A stretch of DNA of 64,000 bases from Lactobacillus acidophilus (GTDB lineage Bacteria > Bacillota > Bacilli > Lactobacillales > Lactobacillaceae), in contig NZ_CP139575.1 of NCBI RefSeq assembly GCF_034298135.1, forward strand, positions 806,001-870,000, given 5' to 3'. A program made the position numbers and the translations under genes. Shown in pieces: positions 22,276 through 31,364 of the stretch (positions are counted from its first letter, which is position 1; every line of letters starts with the position of its first letter). The notes beneath the pieces were generated by a model. It ran no database searches. It worked only from the letters and a program-made list of their open reading frames with translations, and was not told the origin of the DNA.

Positions 22276-23481
22276 TTATTCATAAATAATAACTGGTTCA
22301 TTTTTAGAAATATTGTTCCAAACACTTCTAATTTCACTTGGCTTTACATTTACACAGCCATGTGATCCACCCTTTAAATAAGCCGTCTTACTCCAGTCAG
22401 TTCTCCAACTTGCATCATGGAAACCACAACCGCTTAAAGTAAATGGCATCCAATACTTAACTGGCGAAGCATAACTTGAACCATCATCATTAGTTCCACG
22501 TAAGGTACTTGGTGATTCTTTGTAATGGATATACCAAACTCCACGTGGAGTTTGATTACTCTTGCTACCTTCCATTGTGCCAGTAACAACATCTCTCAAA
22601 TGGACTGCTAACTTACCCTTTCTAATTAGCCATACTTCTTGTTTCTTTAAAGAAACTACGGCATAAGTATCACCGATTTCGCTGTTTGATTTACCATAGC
22701 CATGAGCATAAGTGCTATAGCCTAAACCATATATTGCATCTGCACCATTGAAATCTTTTTTACCTTTAGAAAAAGCATCCAAAATTAAACGCTGAGCCTT
22801 TTTTACATAAATACCCCAACCCCAAGTTTTATTCTTAATAGTGATTGTTTTGCCTTTAACTTTATTATTAACAGGTACAGTAAATTTATAACTCTTATGC
22901 AGAGTAGAAACTTCTTTATTAATTTGATTTAATCTAGCAGTTAATTTAGCAGTGTCACCATACTGATATCTATCATTTTGATAGGTAACATTGTTCAATA
23001 AATCTCTAGCTTTTAAAACATAAGTTTTACCATTAATCTTATAATTTAAGGTTGCCTTTTTCAGTGCATTTAACTTGTCTTTAGCAATAGTTAAATCTTC
23101 AGTAGTAAACTTATATTTCTTATCAGATGGAGTTTTCGTTTGTTGCTTTTTAAAAAGTGCTTGTGTCTCTGCCTTATTAATGGTTTGAATATTTGTATTG
23201 TAGCTATAAACTAATTCATTATTTTTTAACTGAACTTGGTTTTTGGCATTTTTATTAACCTTATTCATTGCCTTAGTGACAGTCAATTTTCCTACCTTTA
23301 CCCCATCAATTTTCACATTAGGATTAAAGTGTGTTTGAGCAAATTTCTCTGCTGCCGCTTGAGTAGTAACACGATGATTATGTATAGCAAATCCTGCAAC
23401 CACCGAAATAATGATTACAATTCCAACTACTAACAAGATCAGATTATTTCTCTTATTTTTCTTTTTAAGATCTTCATTCAT
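22276..23481 (-). CDS. L,D-transpeptidase (YkuD family) with PG-binding domain
   Basis: This 401-residue enzyme is anchored by one N-terminal helix (LILLVVGIVIIISVVAGFA, ~15-33). The middle (~45-260) resembles the PG_binding_4 domain seen in Gram-positive YkuD proteins. The C-terminal YkuD domain (~275-401) has the catalytic motif GGSHGCVNV with Cys at ~376 and the upstream SGCGFHDASW His. Family members form 3-3 peptidoglycan cross-links or attach stems at the outer face of the membrane. An ATG at 23481 is preceded by a purine-rich SD. It is monocistronic. Confidence 0.92.
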   Translation of the reverse strand: MNEDLKKKNKRNNLILLVVGIVIIISVVAGFAIHNHRVTTQAAAEKFAQTHFNPNVKIDGVKVGKLTVTKAMNKVNKNAKNQVQLKNNELVYSYNTNIQTINKAETQALFKKQQTKTPSDKKYKFTTEDLTIAKDKLNALKKATLNYKINGKTYVLKARDLLNNVTYQNDRYQYGDTAKLTARLNQINKEVSTLHKSYKFTVPVNNKVKGKTITIKNKTWGWGIYVKKAQRLILDAFSKGKKDFNGADAIYGLGYSTYAHGYGKSNSEIGDTYAVVSLKKQEVWLIRKGKLAVHLRDVVTGTMEGSKSNQTPRGVWYIHYKESPSTLRGTNDDGSSYASPVKYWMPFTLSGCGFHDASWRTDWSKTAYLKGGSHGCVNVKPSEIRSVWNNISKNEPVIIYE

Positions 23482-23584
23482 ACATCTATCCTGCCTTTAT
23501 TTGAATTAAACTAATGATTTAAATATAGCACCCAATATAAATAGTGTAAAATCTATTGTTTGTATTGTATGTAACAAATAGAAA

Positions 23585-24142
23585 TTATTTTGCTTTTTTC
23601 AAAATCAATTTTCCAGCATCTTTTACCGCAAAATATAAAATTGGCGTACAAATTGCAGTAGAAATTGAATTAATCACTGTAGCAGGTAAACTAACAAACG
23701 CACCTATATAAGCAACTTGAAGACTCGTACCAACCATTAGTGCTTCAACAATTGATACGCAATATGTAGTAAAGATCTTAGTAACACCTGCGATAATCCC
23801 CAAAATGATAATATTTTTCTTACTATCTCGGTAATTCATCCCTTTAAAAACTGCGGTTAAAACAGAAGCTACTACTACTACTTCAAGCATCGTTAACCAG
23901 GAAGTTGCAGCATAACCATTTAGTAAATCAAATCCACCTAAACCGATAATTCCTGCAATCATTCCATTGCGGTAGCCTAAATATAAAATAGCTACAGCGG
24001 TTAATGTGTTACCAAAATGGATAAACGGACGTCCTACCATTGCTGGTACTGGAATACGAATTACCCAAATACCAATGTAAATAATTGCGGCAAACAACCC
24101 TGTTAAAACTAATGCTTGTAATGAATTCTTATCTCTTTCCAT
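23585..24142 (-). CDS. ECF transporter S component, probably for vitamin B6
   Basis: This is a 185-residue membrane protein with five or six helices (ALVLTGLFAAIIYIGIWVIR; MIAGIIGLGGFDLLNGY). It has the compact size and fold expected of the substrate-binding S subunit of an energy-coupling factor transporter. The A/A'/T module is not in this window and is probably shared. It lies 13 bases downstream of the pyridoxal/pyridoxamine kinase gene in the same direction. This genome context is known for PdxU-type S components, and the vitamin B6 assignment rests on it. Confidence 0.82.
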   Translation of the reverse strand: MERDKNSLQALVLTGLFAAIIYIGIWVIRIPVPAMVGRPFIHFGNTLTAVAILYLGYRNGMIAGIIGLGGFDLLNGYAATSWLTMLEVVVVASVLTAVFKGMNYRDSKKNIIILGIIAGVTKIFTTYCVSIVEALMVGTSLQVAYIGAFVSLPATVINSISTAICTPILYFAVKDAGKLILKKAK

Positions 24143-24155
24143 GATATCTATTACC

Positions 24156-25004
24156 CTACTTTTCTAACTCACTTAATAACCATGGTAAACCAGCAGCATA
24201 ATTAGGTCCAAATAAGGATTCTAATTTTTGATCCATATCAATAATGGCTAATTTAACAAATTCTGCTGCAATTGCACAACTTTTTTCTAAATTTTTCCCA
24301 TATAACACTGCTGCTAAAAATGCACTCGCAAACATATCACCTGTTCCAAAAAAATCACCTGGCATTTTTTCTTGAATAATAGACCATTTTCCTTCTTTGG
24401 TTATTCCCACTTCGCCTATTTTATCTTTAGACAATGTAATTCCTGTGATAATTACATTAGGAATTGCAAATCTTTGCACTAATTTTTCAGCTAATACTTG
24501 CGCTTTCTCCAATGAATTTTCTGGTATATCTTCATTTAATAGAAACGCAGCTTCAGTTATATTAGGTGTTAAAATTGTCGCTTTAAAAATCAATTGACGC
24601 ATCTTTTTTATGTAATCAGTATCTAAGCCTCGATACATCTTTCCATGATCCGCCATTGCTGGGTCAATTAAAACAACTTGATTTGTACGTATTATTTGTT
24701 CAATATTTTTAATCCAAAAATCTAATGCTTCTTTACCTAAATAGCCCAAATATATAGCTTTAAATTCCAAATCAATCTTTTGCCAATGGGACATAATCCT
24801 AGACATTTCATTACTTAAGTCAAGATAAGTATTATCTTTAAAGCCAGTATGTGTTGATAAAATTGCTGTCGGTAAAACTGTCGGTCTGGCACCACATGCA
24901 CCAAGAATAGGTAAAGCTACTGATGTTGACACTTGACCTGCACAAGATAAATCTTGACTAATTAACACTCCTCCATTTATCACTTTAACTTTCACCCCAA
25001 TCAA
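24156..25004 (-). CDS. pdxK: Pyridoxal/pyridoxamine kinase
   Basis: This ribokinase-fold enzyme of about 275-282 residues phosphorylates B6 vitamers. Family marks are the N-terminal LISQDLSCAGQVSTSVALP, the middle LIDPAMADHGKMYRGLD and the anion-hole/catalytic GTGDMFASAFLAA near the C-terminus. The start is uncertain. TTG 25004 has an AGG 6 bases before it, but it lies inside the U run of a terminator hairpin. GTG 24983 has GGGGTGA 9 bases upstream and gives a protein beginning just before VLISQDLS, closer to the usual family length. It is followed directly by the ECF S component, so import and trapping of vitamin B6 are probably co-expressed. Confidence 0.88.
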   Translation of the reverse strand: MIGVKVKVINGGVLISQDLSCAGQVSTSVALPILGACGARPTVLPTAILSTHTGFKDNTYLDLSNEMSRIMSHWQKIDLEFKAIYLGYLGKEALDFWIKNIEQIIRTNQVVLIDPAMADHGKMYRGLDTDYIKKMRQLIFKATILTPNITEAAFLLNEDIPENSLEKAQVLAEKLVQRFAIPNVIITGITLSKDKIGEVGITKEGKWSIIQEKMPGDFFGTGDMFASAFLAAVLYGKNLEKSCAIAAEFVKLAIIDMDQKLESLFGPNYAAGLPWLLSELEK

Positions 25005-25043
25005 AAAAATCCTGCTATTAGCTTAACATAAGTTAATTGCAGG
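25003..25043 (-). terminator. Terminator hairpin abutting the pdxK start
   Basis: CCTGCAATTAACTTA pairs with TAAGCTAATAGCAGG (two mismatches) around TGT, followed by seven T at 25009-25003 on the minus strand. It ends transcription of the serine hydrolase gene upstream. Its 3' arm and U run overlap the only SD of the TTG start candidate of pdxK. Confidence 0.8.
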
Positions 25044-25058
25044 AAAAATTATTAAATT

Positions 25059-26153
25059 CTATTTTGCACTAAATGTATTAGGTTGAATATGATTTAAAAT
25101 TTGATAACCAATAGTCTTATTTCTAGCTTCATCATTTTGAGTCTGATTTAAGAACATAATCAAACCATTCCTATTATCAGAAGTCATTTGAATCCAATTA
25201 CCAAAGTGGGTGTTATACAAGTTACCATATGCTAATTTTAAATTATCATTATTTTTCATATATAACCCACCGGAATACCCATTGCTGGATCTTGAACTCA
25301 AATGAGTCATATAGTTGAATTCAGCTTGATTTAAAATTTTACCATTAGTTAAGCCAACTTGAATTCGGTAATAATCCATTGGTGTTGAGAATAAATTGCC
25401 AGCACCTACTAATTGGGAAGCTTGTTGTTTTTTTACATATTGCGCCCATTGATAATTCTTAGCATTCCAGGTATACGAAATACCATCAGTCATACCCGCA
25501 GGAATATCTTCTAAGAAATATGTCCGCTTCAAATTAAGAGGACTAATAATTCTTTCTTGAACATTTTGCTTATAAGATTGACCCGTTACTTTACGGATAA
25601 TCCCCGCTAACAAAATATAATTGGTATTATTATATGAAAAATTACCTGGATTATTTTGGGAGGTTTCATTTAATCGATCAACAACCCAATTAATAGCGTC
25701 CTCTTCAGAATACATACGTCTACGATTAACTTCAGTATCGGCTGCTTTCAATCCAGAAGTGTGTGTCATCAAGTTTCCTACAGTAATATTGGATGCACCT
25801 TTTAGGTTAGGATACCATGTTGAAATCTTAGTATCTTGATTAAACTTTCCTGCATAAATCAATTGGGTGATAATAGCTCCTGTAATCACTTTTTGCAAAG
25901 AACATACTGGATAAACAACCTTGCTATTACCAGCACCTAACCTTTTACCGTAATAGCCATAACCATAACTAATTTGTTGAGCATGACCATCTTTAATAAT
26001 GACGGTAGTCCCACGGGCATAATAATTAGCTATTGTTCTTCTAACAAAACTACGCATTTCACTTTGATCATATGCAGCATGTACAGTTTTGGTATTTGCC
26101 AAAACTCCCATTGGCAATGAAGCAATTACTGTCAATGAAGCTGCTGCTTTCAT
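25059..26153 (-). CDS. Secreted serine hydrolase, class C beta-lactamase / PBP-like fold
   Basis: This 364-residue exported protein starts with a Sec signal (LTVIASLPMGVLANTKTVHA, cleavage ~ residue 27). It has the three motifs of the beta-lactamase/esterase family: SLQK (catalytic Ser and Lys, ~83-86), YNN in FSYNNTNYILLAG, and HFG near the C-terminus in place of KTG. Such proteins are D-Ala-D-Ala carboxypeptidases, esterases or antibiotic-related enzymes, and the sequence does not decide which. It has an AAAGGAA SD, is monocistronic and has its own terminator. Confidence 0.88.
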   Translation of the reverse strand: MKAAASLTVIASLPMGVLANTKTVHAAYDQSEMRSFVRRTIANYYARGTTVIIKDGHAQQISYGYGYYGKRLGAGNSKVVYPVCSLQKVITGAIITQLIYAGKFNQDTKISTWYPNLKGASNITVGNLMTHTSGLKAADTEVNRRRMYSEEDAINWVVDRLNETSQNNPGNFSYNNTNYILLAGIIRKVTGQSYKQNVQERIISPLNLKRTYFLEDIPAGMTDGISYTWNAKNYQWAQYVKKQQASQLVGAGNLFSTPMDYYRIQVGLTNGKILNQAEFNYMTHLSSRSSNGYSGGLYMKNNDNLKLAYGNLYNTHFGNWIQMTSDNRNGLIMFLNQTQNDEARNKTIGYQILNHIQPNTFSAK

Positions 26154-26343
26154 TAAATTCCTTTTTAAATTTATCTTTTTCGTTTTAAAGGCCCCCAGAA
26201 ATGTTAATCTTTATAGGATTAATATTAGCATTTATTTTTTTCATTGTAGTTACAGATTTAAAAAAATATCATAATAATTAATTTTTTTAATAATTTATAT
26301 TTTTTTAAATAAATCATATCAATCAATCTTTTACCACATTCAA

Positions 26344-26733
26344 CTATTGGATGATCATAATTATCAATAAAAAATTATGAACTCTATGAGACCTTTTAAA
26401 ACCACATTTTTCATAAAAGGGAATTGTCAGAGGACTATCACCTGTTCCTACCTGCAGAAATTTATATTGAGTTTTATATCTTTCACATAAAAAATTAATT
26501 AATTTTTTGGCATAACCTTGACCTTGATAATCAGGAACTGTAGCAATATTTTTTATTTCTAAAATCTTGTCTTCGTTTGTAACAACACATTCACTTATAA
26601 CTTCATTTCTATCAATTAGAATATACATAGTCCCACGTTCAAGATATTTATCAATCATATTTTCTTGTTCATCAGCTAAAAGCAATAAAGATAAATATTT
26701 TTTCTTATTTTGTTTTACTTCTTTAATTATCAT
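26344..26733 (-). CDS. GNAT-family N-acetyltransferase
   Basis: This acetyltransferase of about 129 residues has the acetyl-CoA loop VPDYQGQGYAKKLINFL (motif A, ~75-92) and the C-terminal IPFYEKCGFKRSHRVHNF (motif B). The substrate cannot be told. A TTG start at 26751 is possible, but ATG 26733 gives the usual family start (MIIKEVKQN) with a purine-rich GGAACGGAA upstream. It is divergent from the PAP2 gene. Confidence 0.85.
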   Translation of the reverse strand: MIIKEVKQNKKKYLSLLLLADEQENMIDKYLERGTMYILIDRNEVISECVVTNEDKILEIKNIATVPDYQGQGYAKKLINFLCERYKTQYKFLQVGTGDSPLTIPFYEKCGFKRSHRVHNFLLIIMIIQ

Positions 26734-26825
26734 AATAAAGTTCCGTTCCAATAAAATTGTTCTTTAATATCTATTCTATGATAAACTTTTAATGTCGTTA
26801 AAAATTAAAGGTTATAGAGGAAAAA

Positions 26826-27458
26826 ATGCGAAAGAAAAATATTACAGCTATTTGCATAGGATTGCCTATCTTTTTAATCTTGGCAATCTCAATTATGATG
26901 CATGCAAGCTGGATCAATGGATTCGACAATTTCTTTGAACAACTCGTACACACAATTCCTGGCCTAAAAGGAATTATGCTTAAGATTACGTTCTTAGCCG
27001 ATACCAAAGTTGATCTGGTTTGGATGTTGTTAATTGCCATTATTTTATGGATTAAAAAGCAGCGCCCACTCTCGCTCAGCATTGTAATTTCTTTAATTAC
27101 TGCTGATGCATTTGGCTGGGTGGTTAAACATGTTATTCAACGTGCTCGTCCTGTTCGACACTTAGCAGTTGATGATGGATTCAGTTTTCCAAGTGGACAC
27201 ACTTTAGGAATGTCAATTATTGTCTTTTGGTTAATGCTCATCTTGATTCCAGCACTAGTCAAAAATAAAACAACTAGAATTTGGTTAGATGTACTATTAG
27301 TAATCTGGTTAATTTTAGTTATGATTTCAAGAGTTTACGTGTATGCACACTTCCCATCTGATGTTTGTGGTTCAGTAGCATTAGGTGCTATGTGGATCGG
27401 AATTGTTGATGCAATTTGGGATAAAGTTACACCGCAAACTTCAAAAAATAATTTTTAA
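26826..27458 (+). CDS. PAP2-family membrane phosphatase
   Basis: This 210-residue protein has about six membrane helices and the three PAP2/acid-phosphatase motifs: KHVIQRARP, FPSGH and SRVYVYAHFPSD. The family dephosphorylates lipid phosphates such as undecaprenyl pyrophosphate or phosphatidic acid at the membrane. A role in undecaprenyl phosphate recycling is plausible. ATG 26826 follows an AGAGGA SD. It is monocistronic with a terminator directly after. Confidence 0.9.
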   Translation: MRKKNITAICIGLPIFLILAISIMMHASWINGFDNFFEQLVHTIPGLKGIMLKITFLADTKVDLVWMLLIAIILWIKKQRPLSLSIVISLITADAFGWVVKHVIQRARPVRHLAVDDGFSFPSGHTLGMSIIVFWLMLILIPALVKNKTTRIWLDVLLVIWLILVMISRVYVYAHFPSDVCGSVALGAMWIGIVDAIWDKVTPQTSKNNF

Positions 27459-27461
27459 GAT

Positions 27462-27511
27462 AAAAAACGATAGCTACTGAAGCTCCCTTAACTTCACAGC
27501 TATCGTTTTTT
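27462..27511. terminator. Bidirectional terminator after the PAP2 gene
   Basis: AAAAAACGATAGCT pairs with AGCTATCGTTTTTT, and an inner GAAG/CTTC pair extends the stem. U tracts exist on both strands. It would also stop any minus-strand transcript coming from 27530-27664. Confidence 0.85.
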
Positions 27512-27519
27512 ATTGGGTA

Positions 27520-27606
27520 TTATAACCAAAAAGAAAAAGTCACTAAGGAAAATGTCCTTAATGGCTTTTCTACACCTTCAAATTTCTTCCTATCAGCAAA
27601 TGTCAT
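27520..27606 (-). CDS. Possible 28-residue small ORF inside the candidate RNA
   Basis: ATG at 27606 is preceded at 7 bases by AAGGTG, a fair SD, and runs to TAA at 27520-27522. The predicted peptide begins MTFADRKKFEGVEKP and ends TFSFWL. The terminator-like hairpin lies within its 3' half, which argues against it being the functional product. It is listed because the SD spacing is good. Confidence 0.2.
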   Translation of the reverse strand: MTFADRKKFEGVEKPLRTFSLVTFSFWL

Positions 27607-27664
27607 AAGAGACACCTTGCCTAGCCTTTTCATCCTCGGAGCGCTCATCACACGCTCCGACATT
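27528..27664 (-). ncRNA. Candidate structured small RNA of unknown family
   Basis: The interval between two convergent genes holds a chain of hairpins on the minus strand. First is a perfect 8-bp stem TCGGAGCG/CGCTCCGA (27636-27660). Then comes GCAAGGTGTC/GACATTTGC around 27597-27620. Last is a terminator-like AAAAGCCATTAAGGA / TCCTTAGTGACTTTT with a T-rich run near 27530. A CATAAT -10-like box lies at about 27664-27669, with no good -35. GGCU near 27622 could pair with the AGCC of the terminator arm, as in an attenuator. I recognise no known riboswitch, 6S, SRP or tmRNA signature. No downstream gene on this strand exists for a cis-acting leader to control. An alternative reading is a 28-codon ORF at 27520-27606. 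Confidence 0.4.
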
Positions 27665-27764
27665 ATGATAACAGATAACAAGGAAAATATAAAGAAAAAT
27701 ATTTCAATAATTTAAAATATTTCTTAATAAGTTTAAAAAATTAAATTTTATAATTTTCTATCGA

Positions 27765-28697
27765 CTAATTTGTAGATCTAATAGTTTGGAAAAAGGTAGC
27801 AATTTGTTGAATTTGTTTTGTACCGGTTGAACAGCATCCTCCAATAATATGTGCTCCATGTTTATACCATTCTTTACTGAGTTTAGTGAAATCTAAGTCG
27901 GCATTGAACGGAATCCAATTTCGTTCAAATTCATCGTAAACACCACCCAAATTTGGATAGACTATAATTGTTTTTTGAGTGAACATTCGCATTCGATCAA
28001 TTGCAGTAGTTGCTAAAAATGGTTTAAAGCAATTTGCACCAACAGCAAAAACTTGTTCATACTCATTGAGCTTTTGCATTACTTTTTTCAAAGGAGTACC
28101 ATCACTAATTTTGGTTGTATCATGTAAAGTGAATGTTACATATACAGGTATCTGATTAGCATACTCTTTCAACCAATCTAAAATTGCAATAACTTCATCT
28201 AACTTAGGTTGAGTTTCAATTGCTAAACAATCTGGTTTATTTTCTAGTAAAATCTTTAATCTTGGTAAGTGAAAAGCTAAATATTCTTTAGGGGTCAATG
28301 AATAATCTCCACGAAATTCATCCCCATCACTAAGATATGCACCATATGGGCCAACAGATGCAGCAACCCAATTATGCTTACCAGTTTGCGTTTGATAATC
28401 ATCACGAGCTTTTTTAGCTATTTGTACAGCATCAGTAATTAATTTTTTAGTATGTTCATCACTATAGCCATGTTTTTTAAAAGCTTGCACGTTTGCCTGG
28501 TAAGTATTCGTAATGGTCATTTGTGCTCCGCTTTTAAAATAATTCATGTGTACTTTATAAACTTTATCCAAATCATTTTCTAATGCTACCGCTGTCCACA
28601 AGTCATTATTAGTATTAACGCCTTGTTTTTCAAGGGCCGTAGACATTGCACCATCTAATATTAGCCCAAAATTGCGAGCTTGATTAACTAAATTCAT
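27765..28697 (-). CDS. mmuM: Homocysteine S-methyltransferase
   Basis: This 310-residue zinc enzyme transfers a methyl group from S-methylmethionine (or SAM) to homocysteine, making methionine. It has the N-terminal LILDGAMSTALEKQG motif, a distal zinc Cys in VGANCFKP and the C-terminal GGCCSTG Cys pair. Its length is that of the MmuM/YagD group. No S-methylmethionine permease lies beside it here. ATG 28697 follows AAAGGTGA. It is probably transcribed from the 73-base gap after the UvrA-like gene. Confidence 0.92.
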   Translation of the reverse strand: MNLVNQARNFGLILDGAMSTALEKQGVNTNNDLWTAVALENDLDKVYKVHMNYFKSGAQMTITNTYQANVQAFKKHGYSDEHTKKLITDAVQIAKKARDDYQTQTGKHNWVAASVGPYGAYLSDGDEFRGDYSLTPKEYLAFHLPRLKILLENKPDCLAIETQPKLDEVIAILDWLKEYANQIPVYVTFTLHDTTKISDGTPLKKVMQKLNEYEQVFAVGANCFKPFLATTAIDRMRMFTQKTIIVYPNLGGVYDEFERNWIPFNADLDFTKLSKEWYKHGAHIIGGCCSTGTKQIQQIATFFQTIRSTN

Positions 28698-28769
28698 ATA
28701 TTCACCTTTTTCACAGTAAAATATAATTAATTAATTTTTATTTAATTTTATATTAATTAAGCTAATAAA

Positions 28770-31292
28770 TCAATTATTATCTTTAAACATATCAAATTTT
28801 CCGCAATAAACAGCTAGATATTGTGTTGTTAAACTATGTGGATCTTTAATCAAATCCATAACTCTACCACTTGCTACAATTTGACCACCATTATTACCAC
28901 CTTGTGGTCCCAAATCAATAATATAATCGCAATTAGCAATTAAATTTAAATCGTGTGTAATCGTAATCAAAGTTGCACCCTGATCAAGCAACTTCTGCAT
29001 CACTTTAACTAATGTCTTAACATCTAATGGATGAAGACCAATTGTTGGTTCATCAAAAACAAATAAAGTATCTGATTGTTTGTGACTCAAATGTGTAACT
29101 AATTTTAAACGCTGAGCTTCTCCACCAGATAAAGTCGGAGTACTTTCACCTAGATGTAAATAATCTAGTCCCACTTCTTTTAATAATTTTAATTCACGTT
29201 CAATCTTAGGAACCCTTTTAAATAAAGGTAATGCCCCTTCAATATCTAAATTTAAAATGTCTACAATAGACATCCCCTGCCATTTAACTTGCTGCACTTT
29301 TTGATTATAACGATCACCATGACAAGTTGGGCAAACCTGTTGCATATCAGGCAAAAATTGAATATCTAATGTAACAATTCCCGTCCCACCACAAGTTGGA
29401 CATGCTCCTTGCTTGTTATTATATGAAAAATAAGTTGGAGTAAAATGTTTCTCTTTAGCTAGTGGCTGACTTGCAAACAAACGCCGCAAGTTATTCATAA
29501 TTGAAGTATACGTAGCTACAGTTGAACGGGTACTCTTACCAATCGGGGATGCATCAACACCAACCACATTTGAAACAGGTGCAGAAAAATTAATGATTTG
29601 TTTAGGTAACTTTTCATTTTTACTTTCGGCTTTAATAGCGGGTACTAAACTATCCAAAATTAAAGAAGTTTTACCTGCACCAGAAAAACCCGTCACTGCA
29701 GTCAATTGATTTAACGGTATATTTGCTTTAATATCTTTTAAATTAAAATAATTTTTGACTTCAAATGAAATGCCATCATTATTAATTTGATTAGCTATTT
29801 TTCTGGCAAGAAGCTGAGCACTACCATCAAGATATGGTCGAATTAAAGACTGTTGATCATTCTTGATAGTACTTATTGGTCCATGATCAAGAATTTGACC
29901 GCCCTTTTCTCCAGAACCTGGTCCTATTTCAATTACCTCATCAGCAGCTGCAATAATATCTACATTATGATCAACAACTACTAGAGAATTTCCTTGATTT
30001 ACTAACTTACGTAGCACCTTAATTAGTCCTGCAACATTAGCTGGATGAAGGCCTATTGATGGCTCATCAAGTACATATAAAACTCCAGTTGTTTCTGTAC
30101 GTAAGGTTCTCGCCAATTGAATCCTTTGAAGTTCGCCAGTAGATAAAGTATTTCCATTTCTAGCCATAGTTAGATAATCTAAACCTAAATCTAATAATGG
30201 TTGAAGATTATCTAAAAATTCTGCAAATAAGGCATGTGCCATTTTATGCATATTAGCGGGTAACTCTGCTTGAATTTGATCTGCCCAAGTAGGTAACTCA
30301 CCTAATTGTTTTTGAGAAACTTGATTGATGTTACTATTTCCTACCCATTGCTTTAACAATTCTGGCTTTAATCTACTTCCATGACAAACAGGACAAATTG
30401 AATACGTAAAAAATTCTGCAATTCTTTTTTGGGCACGTTCACTTTTACTTGTTTGTGCAGAACGATAAACAGCTTGATGTGCATTTTCATAAAGCACGTT
30501 AAAATCATGAAATACCCGCCCTGTACCAGATAAGAAATCCATTTTATATTTTTTCTCTGGCCCATTTAAGACAAAATCTTTTTCTTTAGCAGTCAGATCT
30601 TTATACGGAATATCAATTCTAACCCCAGCATATTCAGCAACATTAGGCATAAAGTTTCTGCCAGGTAAACTCCATGATGCAACAGCCCCCTCTTTAATAG
30701 AAAGATTTTCATCAGCGATAAGTTTATCTTCATCAAGTTGGCGAACTTTACCAGTCCCACCACACTCTATACATGCACCCTCAGAATTAAATGCAAACTG
30801 TTCTGCACTTGGAGCATAAAAATTTTCGCCACATACAGGACAAGTTAACTGACCCATTTTTTCACCTGACAGACTCATTGATTCCGCAATTTTTAAACTG
30901 GGCTTTAATCTGTGCCCATTAGGACAAACAGGTGAGCCCAACCGTGAAAAAATAAGACGTAATATATTGAAAGTTTCGCTCATTGTTCCTACAGTGGCTC
31001 GCTCATTAGGAACACTTGGTCTTTGACGTAATGCTAGAGCAGATGGGATATGCTTAACGGAGGTTACATCCACCTGACTTCCTTGTTTAATTCTTCTGCG
31101 CATATATGTAGATAACGCATCCAAATATCGCCGTGATCCTTCTTCATACAAAATCCCCATTGCTAAAGAAGATTTACCAGAACCAGATAATCCAGAAATT
31201 GCTACGAATTTATTTAATGGAATATCAACATCAATATTTTTTAAATTATGAACACGACCGCCACGTACTTCAATTTGATTCGGAATTGTCAT
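28770..31292 (-). CDS. UvrA-like ABC ATPase (UvrA2 type)
   Basis: This 840-residue protein has two ABC modules: Walker A GLSGSGKSSLA near residue 33 and GFSGAGKTSLI near 530, with signatures LSTGELQRIQLA and LSGGEAQRLKL. Zinc-finger cysteines are present (CPVCGENF, CIECGGTG; CPTCGGTG, CPTCHGD). True UvrA has about 940-950 residues. The shorter length fits the class of paralogues lacking part of the UvrB-binding region, some of which are linked to drug resistance or DNA protection. It is therefore not named uvrA. It stands apart from any uvrB. Confidence 0.88.
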   Translation of the reverse strand: MTIPNQIEVRGGRVHNLKNIDVDIPLNKFVAISGLSGSGKSSLAMGILYEEGSRRYLDALSTYMRRRIKQGSQVDVTSVKHIPSALALRQRPSVPNERATVGTMSETFNILRLIFSRLGSPVCPNGHRLKPSLKIAESMSLSGEKMGQLTCPVCGENFYAPSAEQFAFNSEGACIECGGTGKVRQLDEDKLIADENLSIKEGAVASWSLPGRNFMPNVAEYAGVRIDIPYKDLTAKEKDFVLNGPEKKYKMDFLSGTGRVFHDFNVLYENAHQAVYRSAQTSKSERAQKRIAEFFTYSICPVCHGSRLKPELLKQWVGNSNINQVSQKQLGELPTWADQIQAELPANMHKMAHALFAEFLDNLQPLLDLGLDYLTMARNGNTLSTGELQRIQLARTLRTETTGVLYVLDEPSIGLHPANVAGLIKVLRKLVNQGNSLVVVDHNVDIIAAADEVIEIGPGSGEKGGQILDHGPISTIKNDQQSLIRPYLDGSAQLLARKIANQINNDGISFEVKNYFNLKDIKANIPLNQLTAVTGFSGAGKTSLILDSLVPAIKAESKNEKLPKQIINFSAPVSNVVGVDASPIGKSTRSTVATYTSIMNNLRRLFASQPLAKEKHFTPTYFSYNNKQGACPTCGGTGIVTLDIQFLPDMQQVCPTCHGDRYNQKVQQVKWQGMSIVDILNLDIEGALPLFKRVPKIERELKLLKEVGLDYLHLGESTPTLSGGEAQRLKLVTHLSHKQSDTLFVFDEPTIGLHPLDVKTLVKVMQKLLDQGATLITITHDLNLIANCDYIIDLGPQGGNNGGQIVASGRVMDLIKDPHSLTTQYLAVYCGKFDMFKDNN

Positions 31293-31319
31293 TAATTATC
31301 CCTTTCTAGCAAAATAAAA

Positions 31320-31339
31320 AGTCATGAAAAATCATGACT
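31320..31339 (-). terminator. Terminator after the flavodoxin gene
   Basis: AGTCATGA pairs with TCATGACT around a 4-base loop and is followed on the minus strand by a T run. It separates the flavodoxin gene from the UvrA-like gene. Confidence 0.7.
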
Positions 31340-31364
31340 CTTCTATAGTGATTAACTATTTAAA

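Noticed and set aside
27528..27664. Fold resembling known riboswitches or 6S/SRP RNA
   Set aside because: No consensus motif of FMN, TPP, SAM, M-box, yybP, SRP or tmRNA could be recognised, so the RNA is left unnamed.
28725..28765. AT-rich palindromic stretch between the UvrA-like gene end and mmuM start
   Set aside because: The TTAATTAA repeats are expected by chance in very AT-rich DNA and form no GC-stabilised stem.
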